Of a stretch of DNA of 64,000 nt, positions 10,225 through 18,488 are shown piece by piece. The notes beneath the pieces were generated by a model. The model was not told the origin of the DNA. It saw only the letters and a program-made list of their open reading frames with translations, and searched no databases. The DNA lies in NCBI GenBank assembly GCA_963737075.1, contig CAVTRI010000002.1, forward strand, positions 930,001 to 994,000, read 5' to 3'. The number at the start of each line of letters is the position of its first letter. The stretch's first letter is position 1. The DNA is from CAVTRI01 sp963737075 (GTDB lineage: Bacteria; Actinomycetota; Acidimicrobiia; Acidimicrobiales; Palsa-688). Position numbers and translations under genes: made by a program.

Positions 10225-11763
10225 ATGCTGAACGATGTCCAGTTGGCGACCGAAACGGCTCCGCCTGTGAGCACCGCGGGGCTCGGTGGGCTGGCCGCCC
10301 AGAGCGCCGAGCGGCGGGCGAAGCGAGAGGCCTTGCGAAGCAGGGGAGTGAATCCGTATCCGACGCGATTCGATCGGACTGCCACCCTGGCGGCACTGCA
10401 CGCGGCGCACGCCGACCTGGAGTTGGACACCCGCACCGGGGAAGTCGTTCGGGTAGCGGGCCGGGTGGTGTCTATGCGTGGGCACGGTCGCCTGCGGTTC
10501 GTGACGATCGAGGATGCGAGCGGTTCGATCCAGCTGATGTTCCAGGATGACTCCCTGGCCGCGGAGGTCGCCGCCGTGGAGACCCTCGTTGATGTGGGTG
10601 ATTGGATCGGGGCGACCGGTGAGCTGATCACCAGCCGGCGCGGCGAACTATCCGTGGACGTGACAGGCCTGGAGATCCTGTCCAAGGCGCTTCGCCCGCT
10701 CCCAGACAAGTGGCATGGACTGGCCGAGGCGGAGACCCGATACCGCCAGCGCGAGGTTGACCTCCTGGCTAACAAAGACAGCCGCCGGGCCTTTGACATA
10801 CGTTTCAAGACGCTCGCTGTCCTGCGTGAGAGCTTGCAGGCGCAAGGATTCATCGAAGTAGAGACCCCGATCCTGCAACCGCAGGCCGGGGGGGCATTGG
10901 CGCGTCCGTTCTTCACGCACGCCAACGCGCTCGACACCGAGTTCAGCCTGCGCATCGCCCCCGAGCTCTATCTGAAGCGTCTGGTCGTGGGCGGCCTCGA
11001 GCGCGTGTTCGAGATCGCCCGCAACTTCCGCAACGAGGGGATCGACACCCGCCACAGCCCGGAGTTCACGTCGCTCGAGGCGTATCGGGCCTTCGGCGAC
11101 TTCCACGACGGCATGGACCTCACCGAGCAGTTGATCGTCGACGTGGCCCGACACGCTGGCGGCCGGCTGGATTTCGACATGTCGGGTCGACAGATCGACC
11201 TTTCCCCCGAATGGCCCCGCCGGGATCTGCTGGAACTGCTGGAGGGTCGCCTGGGCCGACGGGTGCACCCCTCGATGCCCGTTGAGACGTTGCGCTCGGT
11301 CTGTGACGACAATGACGTCGGGTACCTGCCCGAATGGGGCTCCGGCAAGCTGGTGTTCGAGCTCTACGACAAGGTGTTGATGCCCGAGACCGTCGGTCCG
11401 GTGTTCGTGTACCACTACCCGATCGAGGTCTCCCCGCTGGCCCGCCGGGCTGCAGACGATCCGACGTTGGCTGAGCGGTTCGAGCTGGTCGTCGGCGGGC
11501 GGGAGCTGGCTAACGGCTACAGCGAGCTCAACGACCCTGATGAGCAGCTCGAGCGCTTTCGCGCCGAGGCGGCGTCTGCGGCGAGCGGCGATGTCGAAGC
11601 GCACCCCTCCGACGCTGCCTTCGTCCGCGCCCTCGAATATGGGCTTCCTCCGACATCGGGAATCGGGATTGGCATCGACCGGCTCGTCATGCTCCTCGCG
11701 GAGGTTCCCGCGATTCGGGACGTGATCCTGTTCCCGATCATGCGGCCCGAGGGGGACACGTGA
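10225..11763 (+). CDS. lysX: Lysyl-tRNA synthetase, class II, LysX-type
   Basis: A class II lysyl-tRNA synthetase of about 512 residues. It has an OB-fold anticodon-binding domain (about residues 72-160, RFVTIEDASGSIQLMFQDD), motif 2 FRNEGIDTRHSPEFT (about 268-282) and motif 3 GIGIGIDRLVMLL (about 479 on). It charges tRNA-Lys with lysine. The start at ATG 10225 is chosen because AAGGGAG sits at 10211-10217; GTG 10162 is upstream in frame. Its stop overlaps the next start by 4 bp. In mycobacterial LysX this domain is fused behind an MprF-like membrane/DUF2156 protein; here the two halves are separate genes in one operon, so this copy probably serves lipid lysylation rather than bulk translation. 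Confidence 0.9.
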   Translation: MLNDVQLATETAPPVSTAGLGGLAAQSAERRAKREALRSRGVNPYPTRFDRTATLAALHAAHADLELDTRTGEVVRVAGRVVSMRGHGRLRFVTIEDASGSIQLMFQDDSLAAEVAAVETLVDVGDWIGATGELITSRRGELSVDVTGLEILSKALRPLPDKWHGLAEAETRYRQREVDLLANKDSRRAFDIRFKTLAVLRESLQAQGFIEVETPILQPQAGGALARPFFTHANALDTEFSLRIAPELYLKRLVVGGLERVFEIARNFRNEGIDTRHSPEFTSLEAYRAFGDFHDGMDLTEQLIVDVARHAGGRLDFDMSGRQIDLSPEWPRRDLLELLEGRLGRRVHPSMPVETLRSVCDDNDVGYLPEWGSGKLVFELYDKVLMPETVGPVFVYHYPIEVSPLARRAADDPTLAERFELVVGGRELANGYSELNDPDEQLERFRAEAASAASGDVEAHPSDAAFVRALEYGLPPTSGIGIGIDRLVMLLAEVPAIRDVILFPIMRPEGDT

Positions 11764-14738
11764 CAGACGTCCTCGTCACCCAGGCTCCCGTTGGCGCCCC
11801 GCCCGAAGTGGCCTACGGCGATCACGAAGCGGCACCGGACGGCGACCAGCTCGCCGCCTTCTTGGTACCGGACCTGGTCGATGTCGAGGTCCCCCGCGGG
11901 GGTCGAGTCATCGTCGTCAGTGATCTCCACCTCGGACCGGCCGCTTCGGAGGCGTCCACCAGGGCCGCCGACGAACTCGCCGCCCGGCTCGACCAGTTGG
12001 GTGGACCGGGTCTGCTGGTCATCGCCGGCGACGGTTTCGAGATGCTGGCGGCCGCCCCCGATATCGACCGGATCCTGGACGCTCATCCGCAGTTCACGGC
12101 GGCCGCGAAGCGCTTCGCGGACCACCCGGAGCACAGCCTGGTGGTCCTTCCTGGCAATCATGACGGGCAGCTGGCATGGGATGGAGCGTCGGTCGAGGTC
12201 CTACGGCGACGGCTGGGTGTGACGCAGTTCTGCCTGGGCTGTGATGTGACCGTCTCGTGCGACGACCGGCGCCATGTAGTCCGGATCGTCCACGGGAACC
12301 AGCTCGATCCTTACAACGCCTTCGAGGACCCGCGCTCGCCGGTCGACACGCCGTTGGGGCACCACATCGTGCGCGACGTTCTCCCGAAGCTGAAGGGGCG
12401 TCAGACCCCGGGATCGCTGTTGGAAGGGATTCAGTTTCTGAACGGCGATCCCACCGACTTCCTTGGGTCCCGCCTGCTGTACCGGAAGGTGGTCGGGCAC
12501 TTGTGGTGGTTGGCGGTCCCGTTCGCGGCCGCCCTGGTGCTGCGTTTCATGTCGTTCGCCCCCGGAACGAAGCCGCTGCTTCACCACCATACGGTGCGCT
12601 GGCTGGTCTGGCTCGGCGTGCTGATGGTCGCCATCGTGGTGATCGCCACCGTGGTGGGGGTGGCCACGATGCTGCGCGTGAACCGAGGTTTGTCGGAGGC
12701 GTCGGTCAGCGACCGCGGGGACGTGTCGACGACCAACGCTGCCGCGCGCGCCGAAGCCGCCCGTCTCGTCGCTGCTGGCCACGCCGGCATGATCACCGGG
12801 CATACGCATGAGCCGGAGCTGTCGCCAGTCGGCGACGGGTTCTATGCCAACAGCGGATGCGGATCGGAGGTGGTCCGGACCCGCAAGGCCAGGTTCGGCC
12901 TTCCCTGTCCGTATCTGGCCGTGTCTCGGCTGTCGATGGTGGAGCTGCAGGCGGCGAGCACGCTGGTCGTCTCGCTGTGGCTGGAAGAGAACCCCATGGG
13001 CCGGCCGGTATTGCTCGAGCGGCTGGTTGCCGCGCCCGAACGCGCCCGCCCGGCCGCTTTTGAGGTCGTCGCGAAGCTTCCCGACGGGTCGGCCTGGCCC
13101 ATCGACGACCGATCTTTGCTTCCGTGGGTTCGCCGCCGCCGGGTTCGCCGGGTGGCCGCCTTCACGTTGCTGGGCGCCGGTGTACTGAATGTGCTGTTTG
13201 CCCTGTTGTGGCCCATCCACTGGACCCGGCCCGTTAACCACTGGCTGCCGTTCGGGATCCATCCGGTCGGTGGGGTGACGGCGGTGATCGGGGGCCTGGC
13301 GCTGGCCGGCGTGGCCAAGGGTGTCCGCCACGGATACCGGCGGGCCTGGGTGGCGGCGCTGGTGTTGCTGCTGGCGAGCACTGTCATCCGGCTGGTTCGC
13401 GACGTGGGGCTGGAGGGGTCGGCGATTGCATGTCTCATCGGCCTGTGGCTGCTGCTCGAGCACCGTCACTTCAGGGTCAGCCCGAGCGGGGTTCGCCGAC
13501 TCGTCGGCTGGCTGATCACGGCCGGGCTGGTCGCTGCGGCGCTCGCCGCCGGGCTCGATGCCGTCTACCAGGGCGGCAGCCGGGAGGCCAGGGATGTGGT
13601 GGTGCTGGCGCTGCTGGGTACCGCCGTCCTGGTTCTGGTGACGGCTCTCCCCGGACGGGAACACCGGAGGAGAGGCGAGGAGCGGCGGCGGGCGTTCGCC
13701 CGGGCGAGCGATATTTTCGACCGCTACGGAGGCGACACCCTCGACTATTTCGCCCTCAGGGACGACAAGTCGTGGCTGTTCTCGGGCGATACTCTGGTGG
13801 CCTATTCGGTGATCAATCGGATCATGCTGGTGTCGCCGGACCCGATCGGCCCCATCGATCAGAGGCTGGATGCCTGGTCCGATGCCATGGATTTGGCGGA
13901 CGCCAATGGCTGGTATATCTGCGTGCTCGGGGCATCTAAAGCCTGGCTTCCCGTATATCGGGCCGCGGGTCTCAGTGAGGTCTACATCGGCGACGAAGCC
14001 ATCGTCGACTGCCGGATCTTCTCCTTGAAGGGGAAGTCGATGAAGTCGCTGCGGGGCGCCTACAACCGGGTTTCCAAGTCCGGCTACCGAGTCGAGGTCA
14101 TGCCGGCGTTGGAAGCCGACGAGGAGCTACGCCGGCAACTGAACAACCTGGCCACCGAGACGCGTCAAGGCGAGGTAGAGCGCGGCTTCTCCATGACGTT
14201 GAGCCGCATGTTCGATGAGCGCGACCCCGGGCTCCTGCTCGCCGTGTGCACGGCTCCCGACGGGAGGCCAGTGGCGTTCAACCAGTATGTGCCCGCCGCG
14301 CACATCAACGGGTACTCGCTGGATGTGATGCGGCGGACGAACGATCCCGACGCCCCCAACGGTCTCACCGATTTCGTGATCATCGAGACCATCAACTGGA
14401 TGGCCCAGCAGGAACTGATCGGGCTGGGGCTGAACTTCGCCACCATACGGGCGGTGGTGGCCGGTGAGAACGGAGCCGGGACCTGGCGGTCCGTCGAGCG
14501 GTCGGTCTTGCACCGCTTCAGCGACAGCATGCAGATCGAGTCCTTGTGGAACTTCAATAAGAAATACGACCCCGAGTGGCGTCCGCGGTACTCGGTGGCC
14601 GACGATCGCGCCCATCTCCCCAGAGCCGGCCTGGCGATCGCCCGGGCCGAGTCGGTGTCCGAGCTTCCCCTGGTGGGGAGGTTCATGAAACCCAAGACCC
14701 CCGTGGCGGAACCCAAGCCGCCACAGCTGGTGCCGTGA
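11760..14738 (+). CDS. Metallophosphoesterase-membrane-DUF2156 (lysyl-PG synthase) fusion
   Basis: A 992-residue protein. Residues about 45-370 are a calcineurin-like phosphoesterase: SDLHLG (54-59), GDGFE (90-94), GNHDG (132-136), HGNQLDP (178-184) and GHTH (347-350), an LpxH-like motif set. Two membrane helices (about 250-303) interrupt it between HGN and GHTH. Six further helices lie at about 465-632. Residues about 645-950 are a DUF2156 GNAT-fold domain like the catalytic part of MprF/LysX (AWSDAMDLADANGWYICVLG, MKSLRGAYNRVSKSGYRV). DUF2156 proteins transfer an amino acid from aminoacyl-tRNA to phosphatidylglycerol. The added phosphoesterase is unusual and its substrate is unknown. GTG start overlapping lysX by 4 bp. 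Confidence 0.88.
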   Translation: MTDVLVTQAPVGAPPEVAYGDHEAAPDGDQLAAFLVPDLVDVEVPRGGRVIVVSDLHLGPAASEASTRAADELAARLDQLGGPGLLVIAGDGFEMLAAAPDIDRILDAHPQFTAAAKRFADHPEHSLVVLPGNHDGQLAWDGASVEVLRRRLGVTQFCLGCDVTVSCDDRRHVVRIVHGNQLDPYNAFEDPRSPVDTPLGHHIVRDVLPKLKGRQTPGSLLEGIQFLNGDPTDFLGSRLLYRKVVGHLWWLAVPFAAALVLRFMSFAPGTKPLLHHHTVRWLVWLGVLMVAIVVIATVVGVATMLRVNRGLSEASVSDRGDVSTTNAAARAEAARLVAAGHAGMITGHTHEPELSPVGDGFYANSGCGSEVVRTRKARFGLPCPYLAVSRLSMVELQAASTLVVSLWLEENPMGRPVLLERLVAAPERARPAAFEVVAKLPDGSAWPIDDRSLLPWVRRRRVRRVAAFTLLGAGVLNVLFALLWPIHWTRPVNHWLPFGIHPVGGVTAVIGGLALAGVAKGVRHGYRRAWVAALVLLLASTVIRLVRDVGLEGSAIACLIGLWLLLEHRHFRVSPSGVRRLVGWLITAGLVAAALAAGLDAVYQGGSREARDVVVLALLGTAVLVLVTALPGREHRRRGEERRRAFARASDIFDRYGGDTLDYFALRDDKSWLFSGDTLVAYSVINRIMLVSPDPIGPIDQRLDAWSDAMDLADANGWYICVLGASKAWLPVYRAAGLSEVYIGDEAIVDCRIFSLKGKSMKSLRGAYNRVSKSGYRVEVMPALEADEELRRQLNNLATETRQGEVERGFSMTLSRMFDERDPGLLLAVCTAPDGRPVAFNQYVPAAHINGYSLDVMRRTNDPDAPNGLTDFVIIETINWMAQQELIGLGLNFATIRAVVAGENGAGTWRSVERSVLHRFSDSMQIESLWNFNKKYDPEWRPRYSVADDRAHLPRAGLAIARAESVSELPLVGRFMKPKTPVAEPKPPQLVP

Positions 14739-14791
14739 CCGTCCGGCACTGGCACCTCACCAGCGGCCAGCACGTCAAGGAGGCCACCTCC

Positions 14792-16369
14792 ATGTCCACC
14801 ACCGTCACCCAATCCGCCAGCGCAACGTCCGTTGACCTGGTCGAGGCCGACGCGAGCACCCGGAGAAGCTCGACGGCGCGCCGCCTCGGTGTGGTCGGGT
14901 TGGCGCTGGTGCTGATTTCGGCCATGGACAGCATCCGCAACCTGCCCACCACGGCCACGTTCGGATGGTCGTCCATCTTCTTCTACGCGATCGCAGTGCT
15001 CGCTTACCTGGTCCCCGTCGCGTTGTGCTCGGCGGAGCTGGCCACCACCGTCGGCGGGAGCGTCTACCGCTGGGTCAGAGCATCGCTCGGCTCGAAATGG
15101 GGGTTTCTGGCCGTGTGGTGCGACTGGTCCGAGAACATCGTCTGGTTCCCGACCGTGCTCCTGTTTTTGGGCACCACGGCCGCGTACGTCGTCAACCCCA
15201 ACCTGGCCGAGAACCGCGCCTTCCTCGTGCCGGTCATGCTCGTCATCTTTTGGGCGGTCACCCTGTCGTCGTTCTTCGGCTCGTTGAAATCCGCCCGCTG
15301 GACCGGCGTTGGGGTCATTGTTGGCACCGCAGTCCCCACCGCGATCATCATCGGGCTCGGCCTGTGGTGGGTGGGAAGCGGCAAGACCTCGGAGATCCCT
15401 TACCACGCCGGAAGCATCCTGCCTGGCTGGCACGGTCTCAGCAGTCTTGTTTACGCGGCCGGCATCGTGGTCGCCTTCGCCGGCATGGAGATCGGCGGCT
15501 TCTACTCCCACGTGACCAGAAGGATAAAGCGAACGTACCCGAGCGCCGTGTTGACCGCCGCGGTCACCGTCGCCCTGCTGTCGGCGCTGGGAAGCATCGC
15601 CATCGCCATGGTGGTGCCACACAAGCAAATTCAGCTCGCGAGCGGAATCATGCAGGCGCTTTCGACCTTCTTTGCCAAGCTCGGTATCCAGTCGCTTCTG
15701 CGACCGCTCGGCGTCCTCATCATCGTGGGAGTCCTCTGCGGGCTGGCTTCCTGGAGCATCGGACCCGCCGAGGGCATGCGACGCGTCGCCGCCGACGGCC
15801 ACCTCAGCCCATGGTGGGGGCGCACCAACCGACGTGGCGCGCCCACATCGGTGTTGATCCTCCAAGCGACACTCGGGTCCTTGCTCGCTCTGCTGATGGT
15901 CTTCGTCAAGAACATCAACACCTATTACTGGATGCTGACGGCGCTTGTCGCCCAAACCTTCCTGATCATGTACCTGCTCATGTACGTGGCAGTAATCCGG
16001 TTACGCCAAACCCAACCCGACGCTCCCCGGCCGTTCAAGATTCCTGGCGGCAAGATCGGTCTATGGCTGGTGGTAGGAACGGGCATAGTGGGCGCCCTCT
16101 TTACCTTTTTCCTCGGCTTCATCCCCGCCACGCACCTGTCAGTCGCCGGGACCGTCGCCTATGTCGCCGTCATGGCGTTCGGGATGATCGTCATCGTAGG
16201 AACACCATTCCTGTTGCACCGCGGCCGATCGTCCCGCGTCGACACTCGGCTGGACCCCAACCTGGTCGTCACCGACGACGCCGTCAAGGAAGTCGTTCCC
16301 AACATGGCTGTCGCCGGCGATGCCACCGCCCAGGTCCCCTTCAGGCGCCTACCTCCGCCGTCGCGATGA
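14792..16369 (+). CDS. APC-family amino acid permease
   Basis: A protein of 525 residues with about twelve membrane helices. It has an APC-type first helix (GVVGLALVLISAMDSIRN), a conserved GGSVYRWVRASLG segment and NTYYWMLTALVAQTFLIMY late in the protein, most like glutamate/GABA antiporter and related APC permeases. It starts at ATG 14792 behind a strong AAGGAGG at 14777-14783; the longer open frame upstream overlaps the DUF2156 gene and has no such site. As third gene of the lysX operon it may supply or export the amino acid used for lipid modification, which is inference. Confidence 0.88.
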   Translation: MSTTVTQSASATSVDLVEADASTRRSSTARRLGVVGLALVLISAMDSIRNLPTTATFGWSSIFFYAIAVLAYLVPVALCSAELATTVGGSVYRWVRASLGSKWGFLAVWCDWSENIVWFPTVLLFLGTTAAYVVNPNLAENRAFLVPVMLVIFWAVTLSSFFGSLKSARWTGVGVIVGTAVPTAIIIGLGLWWVGSGKTSEIPYHAGSILPGWHGLSSLVYAAGIVVAFAGMEIGGFYSHVTRRIKRTYPSAVLTAAVTVALLSALGSIAIAMVVPHKQIQLASGIMQALSTFFAKLGIQSLLRPLGVLIIVGVLCGLASWSIGPAEGMRRVAADGHLSPWWGRTNRRGAPTSVLILQATLGSLLALLMVFVKNINTYYWMLTALVAQTFLIMYLLMYVAVIRLRQTQPDAPRPFKIPGGKIGLWLVVGTGIVGALFTFFLGFIPATHLSVAGTVAYVAVMAFGMIVIVGTPFLLHRGRSSRVDTRLDPNLVVTDDAVKEVVPNMAVAGDATAQVPFRRLPPPSR

Positions 16370-16398
16370 TCCAAGCGCGAACACGGTTGGTTGGATCG

Positions 16399-16471
16399 TG
16401 CGCCCCGGGGGAGTCGAACCGCCCAACCTCCAGATTAAGAGTCCGTTGCTCTACCGTTGAGCTAGGGGCGC
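16399..16471 (-). tRNA. tRNA-Lys(CTT)
   Basis: On the minus strand the 72-nt body folds with a 7-bp acceptor stem (GCGCCCC/GGGGCGC), D arm GCTC/GAGC, an anticodon loop CTCTTAA (anticodon CTT, lysine) and a TTCGACT T-loop. No CCA is encoded. Two oddities appear: the T stem reads GGCGG against CCCCC (a C-C mismatch), and the anticodon stem has an A-G end mismatch with a G-T pair. The variable region is 6 nt. The gene lies 30 bp past the APC permease, in the opposite direction, beside the lysine-lipid operon. Confidence 0.85.
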
Positions 16472-16763
16472 AAACGCCAGACAACCATAGCACATTTGAT
16501 TGTGTTGACCACGGGGTGTTCGGCAATGTGGAGACCTCCTTGACTGTCGACGTACCCGTATACGTCCACCTCGAGTTTCGGGCTGCGAGAGGGGCCTACC
16601 CCATCGGCGGTGGCTGTGCCTGTCCGCGGGCGGGACGTGTGCCACGGTCCTGGGGCTGCGAAATCCCGCCCCAATCTGCCGGCGGGGTGGGCATGACGTT
16701 CTCGGGACAACAAGTGACGTCCCTAAAAGGGCATCCGTTGGAGAGACGAAGGATGGAGCTGTC
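16472..16763. other. Gap without recognised gene
   Basis: No convincing reading frame on either strand. The region should hold the tRNA-Lys promoter (reading leftward) and that of the lipoprotein gene (reading rightward). No clear -35/-10 pair could be assigned. Confidence 0.5.
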
Positions 16764-17015
16764 ATGAGGAAGGTTGTGTTCGCTGGCTGTTGCCTTCTCC
16801 TGGCTATGACGGGTATGGCCTGCGGAGGTTCGTCCAAGAAGACGCCGTCGGGGCCCGCCGGCACGACAACGCCTCCGACGACTGCCCACCACGCCCCGAC
16901 GACGCCTACCACCACGCACCACACGACGACAACACCGACCACGGCTCACCACACGACGACGACGCCCACCACCGTGCGCGTCACGACAACGACGAACTCG
17001 CCCACGACTACCTGA
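16764..17015 (+). CDS. Small Thr/His/Pro-rich lipoprotein
   Basis: An 83-residue protein. It has a signal peptide (MRKVVFAGCCLLLAMTGMAC) with a probable acylated Cys at position 20 in a near-lipobox, a short GGSSKK linker, and then about 55 residues made almost only of Thr, Pro and His in imperfect TTPTT-AHH units. The His pairs could bind metal and the Thr could be glycosylated; neither is shown. AAGGATGGAG precedes the ATG. The underlying DNA is a low-complexity AC-rich repeat, so unit number may vary between strains. Confidence 0.65.
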   Translation: MRKVVFAGCCLLLAMTGMACGGSSKKTPSGPAGTTTPPTTAHHAPTTPTTTHHTTTTPTTAHHTTTTPTTVRVTTTTNSPTTT

Positions 17016-17099
17016 TCTTCGACGTCGGGGCTCCGTCCGCACGCGCCTGTACGACCATGAGAACGTGCCGTTGTTCAGACCAAGGCGGTCGGCGGCCCT

Positions 17100-17313
17100 C
17101 ATCGAAGAGGTGGCAGAGCTGCTGGCGGCCCCTTACTCCAACCCGAAGGGCGCCGACCGCTCGCGCCGCCAGAGCGGTCTTCCCGATCCCGGATTCGCCC
17201 TCAATGGTGGCCAGCCATGGATGGCCCCGCTGCACCCTCGCTACCACATCGGCGATCCTGGCCAACTCCGTCTCGCGCCCGACGAAGACCTCATCCACTG
17301 GCTCTACCAGCAC
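17100..17313 (-). pseudogene. Truncated N-terminus of a LAL/LuxR AAA regulator
   Basis: The reading VDEVFVGRETELARIADVVA, then a gap, then GESGIGKTALAARAVGA is clearly homologous to the first 55 residues of the intact regulator starting at 3463. After the Walker A motif the similarity stops and the frame ends at 17008 without the ATPase core or the HTH. It is a relic of a paralogous regulator gene whose body has been deleted. No functional product is expected. Confidence 0.75.
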
Positions 17314-17513
17314 AAGACAACCTCTTCGCGACAGTCAGCGGATGAGACGCTACCCCACGCTCGCTGGGGCAACTAGCGTCGGGGGCTGCCGACCCGACAC
17401 GCACGCTTTCGTCAAGCGCTGAGCATTCTGGAATGGGGAGAACCATCCATCCGACCGGCCGGTAACTCGAAATCGTTAGCACGAGGCGCGCCAAGGTCGT
17501 ACCGTCGGTGACG

Positions 17514-18017
17514 ATGCGACGCAGTCCAGCATTCAACGACTTTGACGGCTGGGTAGCCCAGCTCGGCGTGTCATCGTGCCGGCCTCGCGCCAAGCAGCAC
17601 CTGGTGGCCTCAGGTCCACCTGCGCTACCGGCGATCCGGCGGGGGCTTCGCCATGAAAAGCCCATCGTGAGACGACTCTGTGTGAATCTCCTCGATCGCT
17701 TGGTCGATGAAGAGTCCCTCTCGGCACTCGTCCGAGCCCTTGACGACGAGGTTCCTGAAGTCTCGGCTCGGGCACTCCACGCGCTCGCTTGTGATCGATG
17801 CAAGCGGAACACGTGTCGTCCTGGCGAAGATCTTTGGGTACCGCGGGCGGTGAAGTTTGTTCAAACAAACTCCGACCCCGATCTACGGGCTGCCGCCATC
17901 GACGCTCTCGCCAAGGTGGTAACGCGCAGGCCGGACGTGGCCGCCGTTTTGCGCGTTGCGGCCCAGACCGACCCCGACCGAGGCCTGCGGACCATGGCCC
18001 GCCGATACGCCAACTAA
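17514..18017 (+). CDS. HEAT-repeat-like protein
   Basis: A protein of about 167 residues of paired amphipathic helices: IVRRLCVNLLDRLVDE then LSALVRALDDEVPEVSARAL, then DPDLRAAAIDALAKVVTRRP and a final GLRTMARRYAN. This is the HEAT/PBS-lyase repeat pattern of actinobacterial scaffold proteins. A Cys cluster (CDRCKRNTC) lies between repeats and might bind metal. ATG 17514 or GTG 17508 could be the start. It stands alone, and its function is unknown. Confidence 0.7.
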   Translation: MRRSPAFNDFDGWVAQLGVSSCRPRAKQHLVASGPPALPAIRRGLRHEKPIVRRLCVNLLDRLVDEESLSALVRALDDEVPEVSARALHALACDRCKRNTCRPGEDLWVPRAVKFVQTNSDPDLRAAAIDALAKVVTRRPDVAAVLRVAAQTDPDRGLRTMARRYAN

Positions 18018-18115
18018 CGGAAGGGTTGCCCCGTACGGACACTCTCCTTGTGGGTTGATCGGCGAACAGACGTCTTCAGCTGATACCGCTGGTTGCCGAC
18101 GGTGGCTAGCCGCCG

Positions 18116-18205
18116 TCACCCGGCGAGAGCCCGCGCCTGGAGCTGCTCGAATTCGGTCTGGGTAATCGCGACTGCTGCCTTCAAGCCGGCCTTGATCAGC
18201 CCCAT
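18116..18205 (-). CDS. Small 29-residue ORF, possible relic
   Basis: The short frame starts MGLIKAGLKAAVAITQTEFE and ends after 29 residues. The beginning resembles the N-terminus of small SHOCT-type or membrane-associated proteins of actinobacteria that often follow DUF6325 genes. Given the broken gene just upstream it may be a shortened remnant rather than a functional gene. Confidence 0.3.
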   Translation of the reverse strand: MGLIKAGLKAAVAITQTEFEQLQARALAG

Positions 18206-18232
18206 GGCAGGAACCTCGCTAGTGCGTCAGGG

Positions 18233-18466
18233 TCAGGTGGGTTCGGTGGCCCCCAGTTGTTGGAGGATGTCGTCAGCAGCGATGCGTCCGGAGGCGACCA
18301 TGCGGGCACCGGTGCGATCTATGGCCGCGATGAGCGGGACGGCCGAGGTGTTCTCGTAGACCAGCATGCCGCCCAGGCTGCCAGGCTCGATGCAGGCGGC
18401 CGCTTGGTCGATGTCGGACTCCCTGGCGAAACAGGCACCGATTGAGTACGTTTGCCCAGCGTGGGA
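18233..18466 (-). pseudogene. C-terminal remnant of a DUF6325-like protein
   Basis: An open frame without a start codon that reads DIDQAAACIEPGSLGGMLVY, then ENTSAVPLIAAIDRTGARMV and ASGRIAADDILQQLGAT before the stop. This matches the C-terminal half of the small actinobacterial DUF6325-type proteins (acidic helix, VYEN motif, ASGRI motif). A TGA closes the frame at 18467, so the N-terminal half is lost. The similarity is by eye and the family name is tentative. Confidence 0.45.
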
Positions 18467-18488
18467 TCAACCGCGGCTGACGAGAACG

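Noticed and set aside
14965..16767. 600-codon plus-strand frame overlapping the APC permease
   Set aside because: His/Arg-rich translation typical of a +1 shadow. It also runs through the tRNA-Lys gene.
16860..17010. CRISPR-like short repeats
   Set aside because: The ACC/CAC repeats are the low-complexity codons of the Thr/His-rich lipoprotein and have no spacers.
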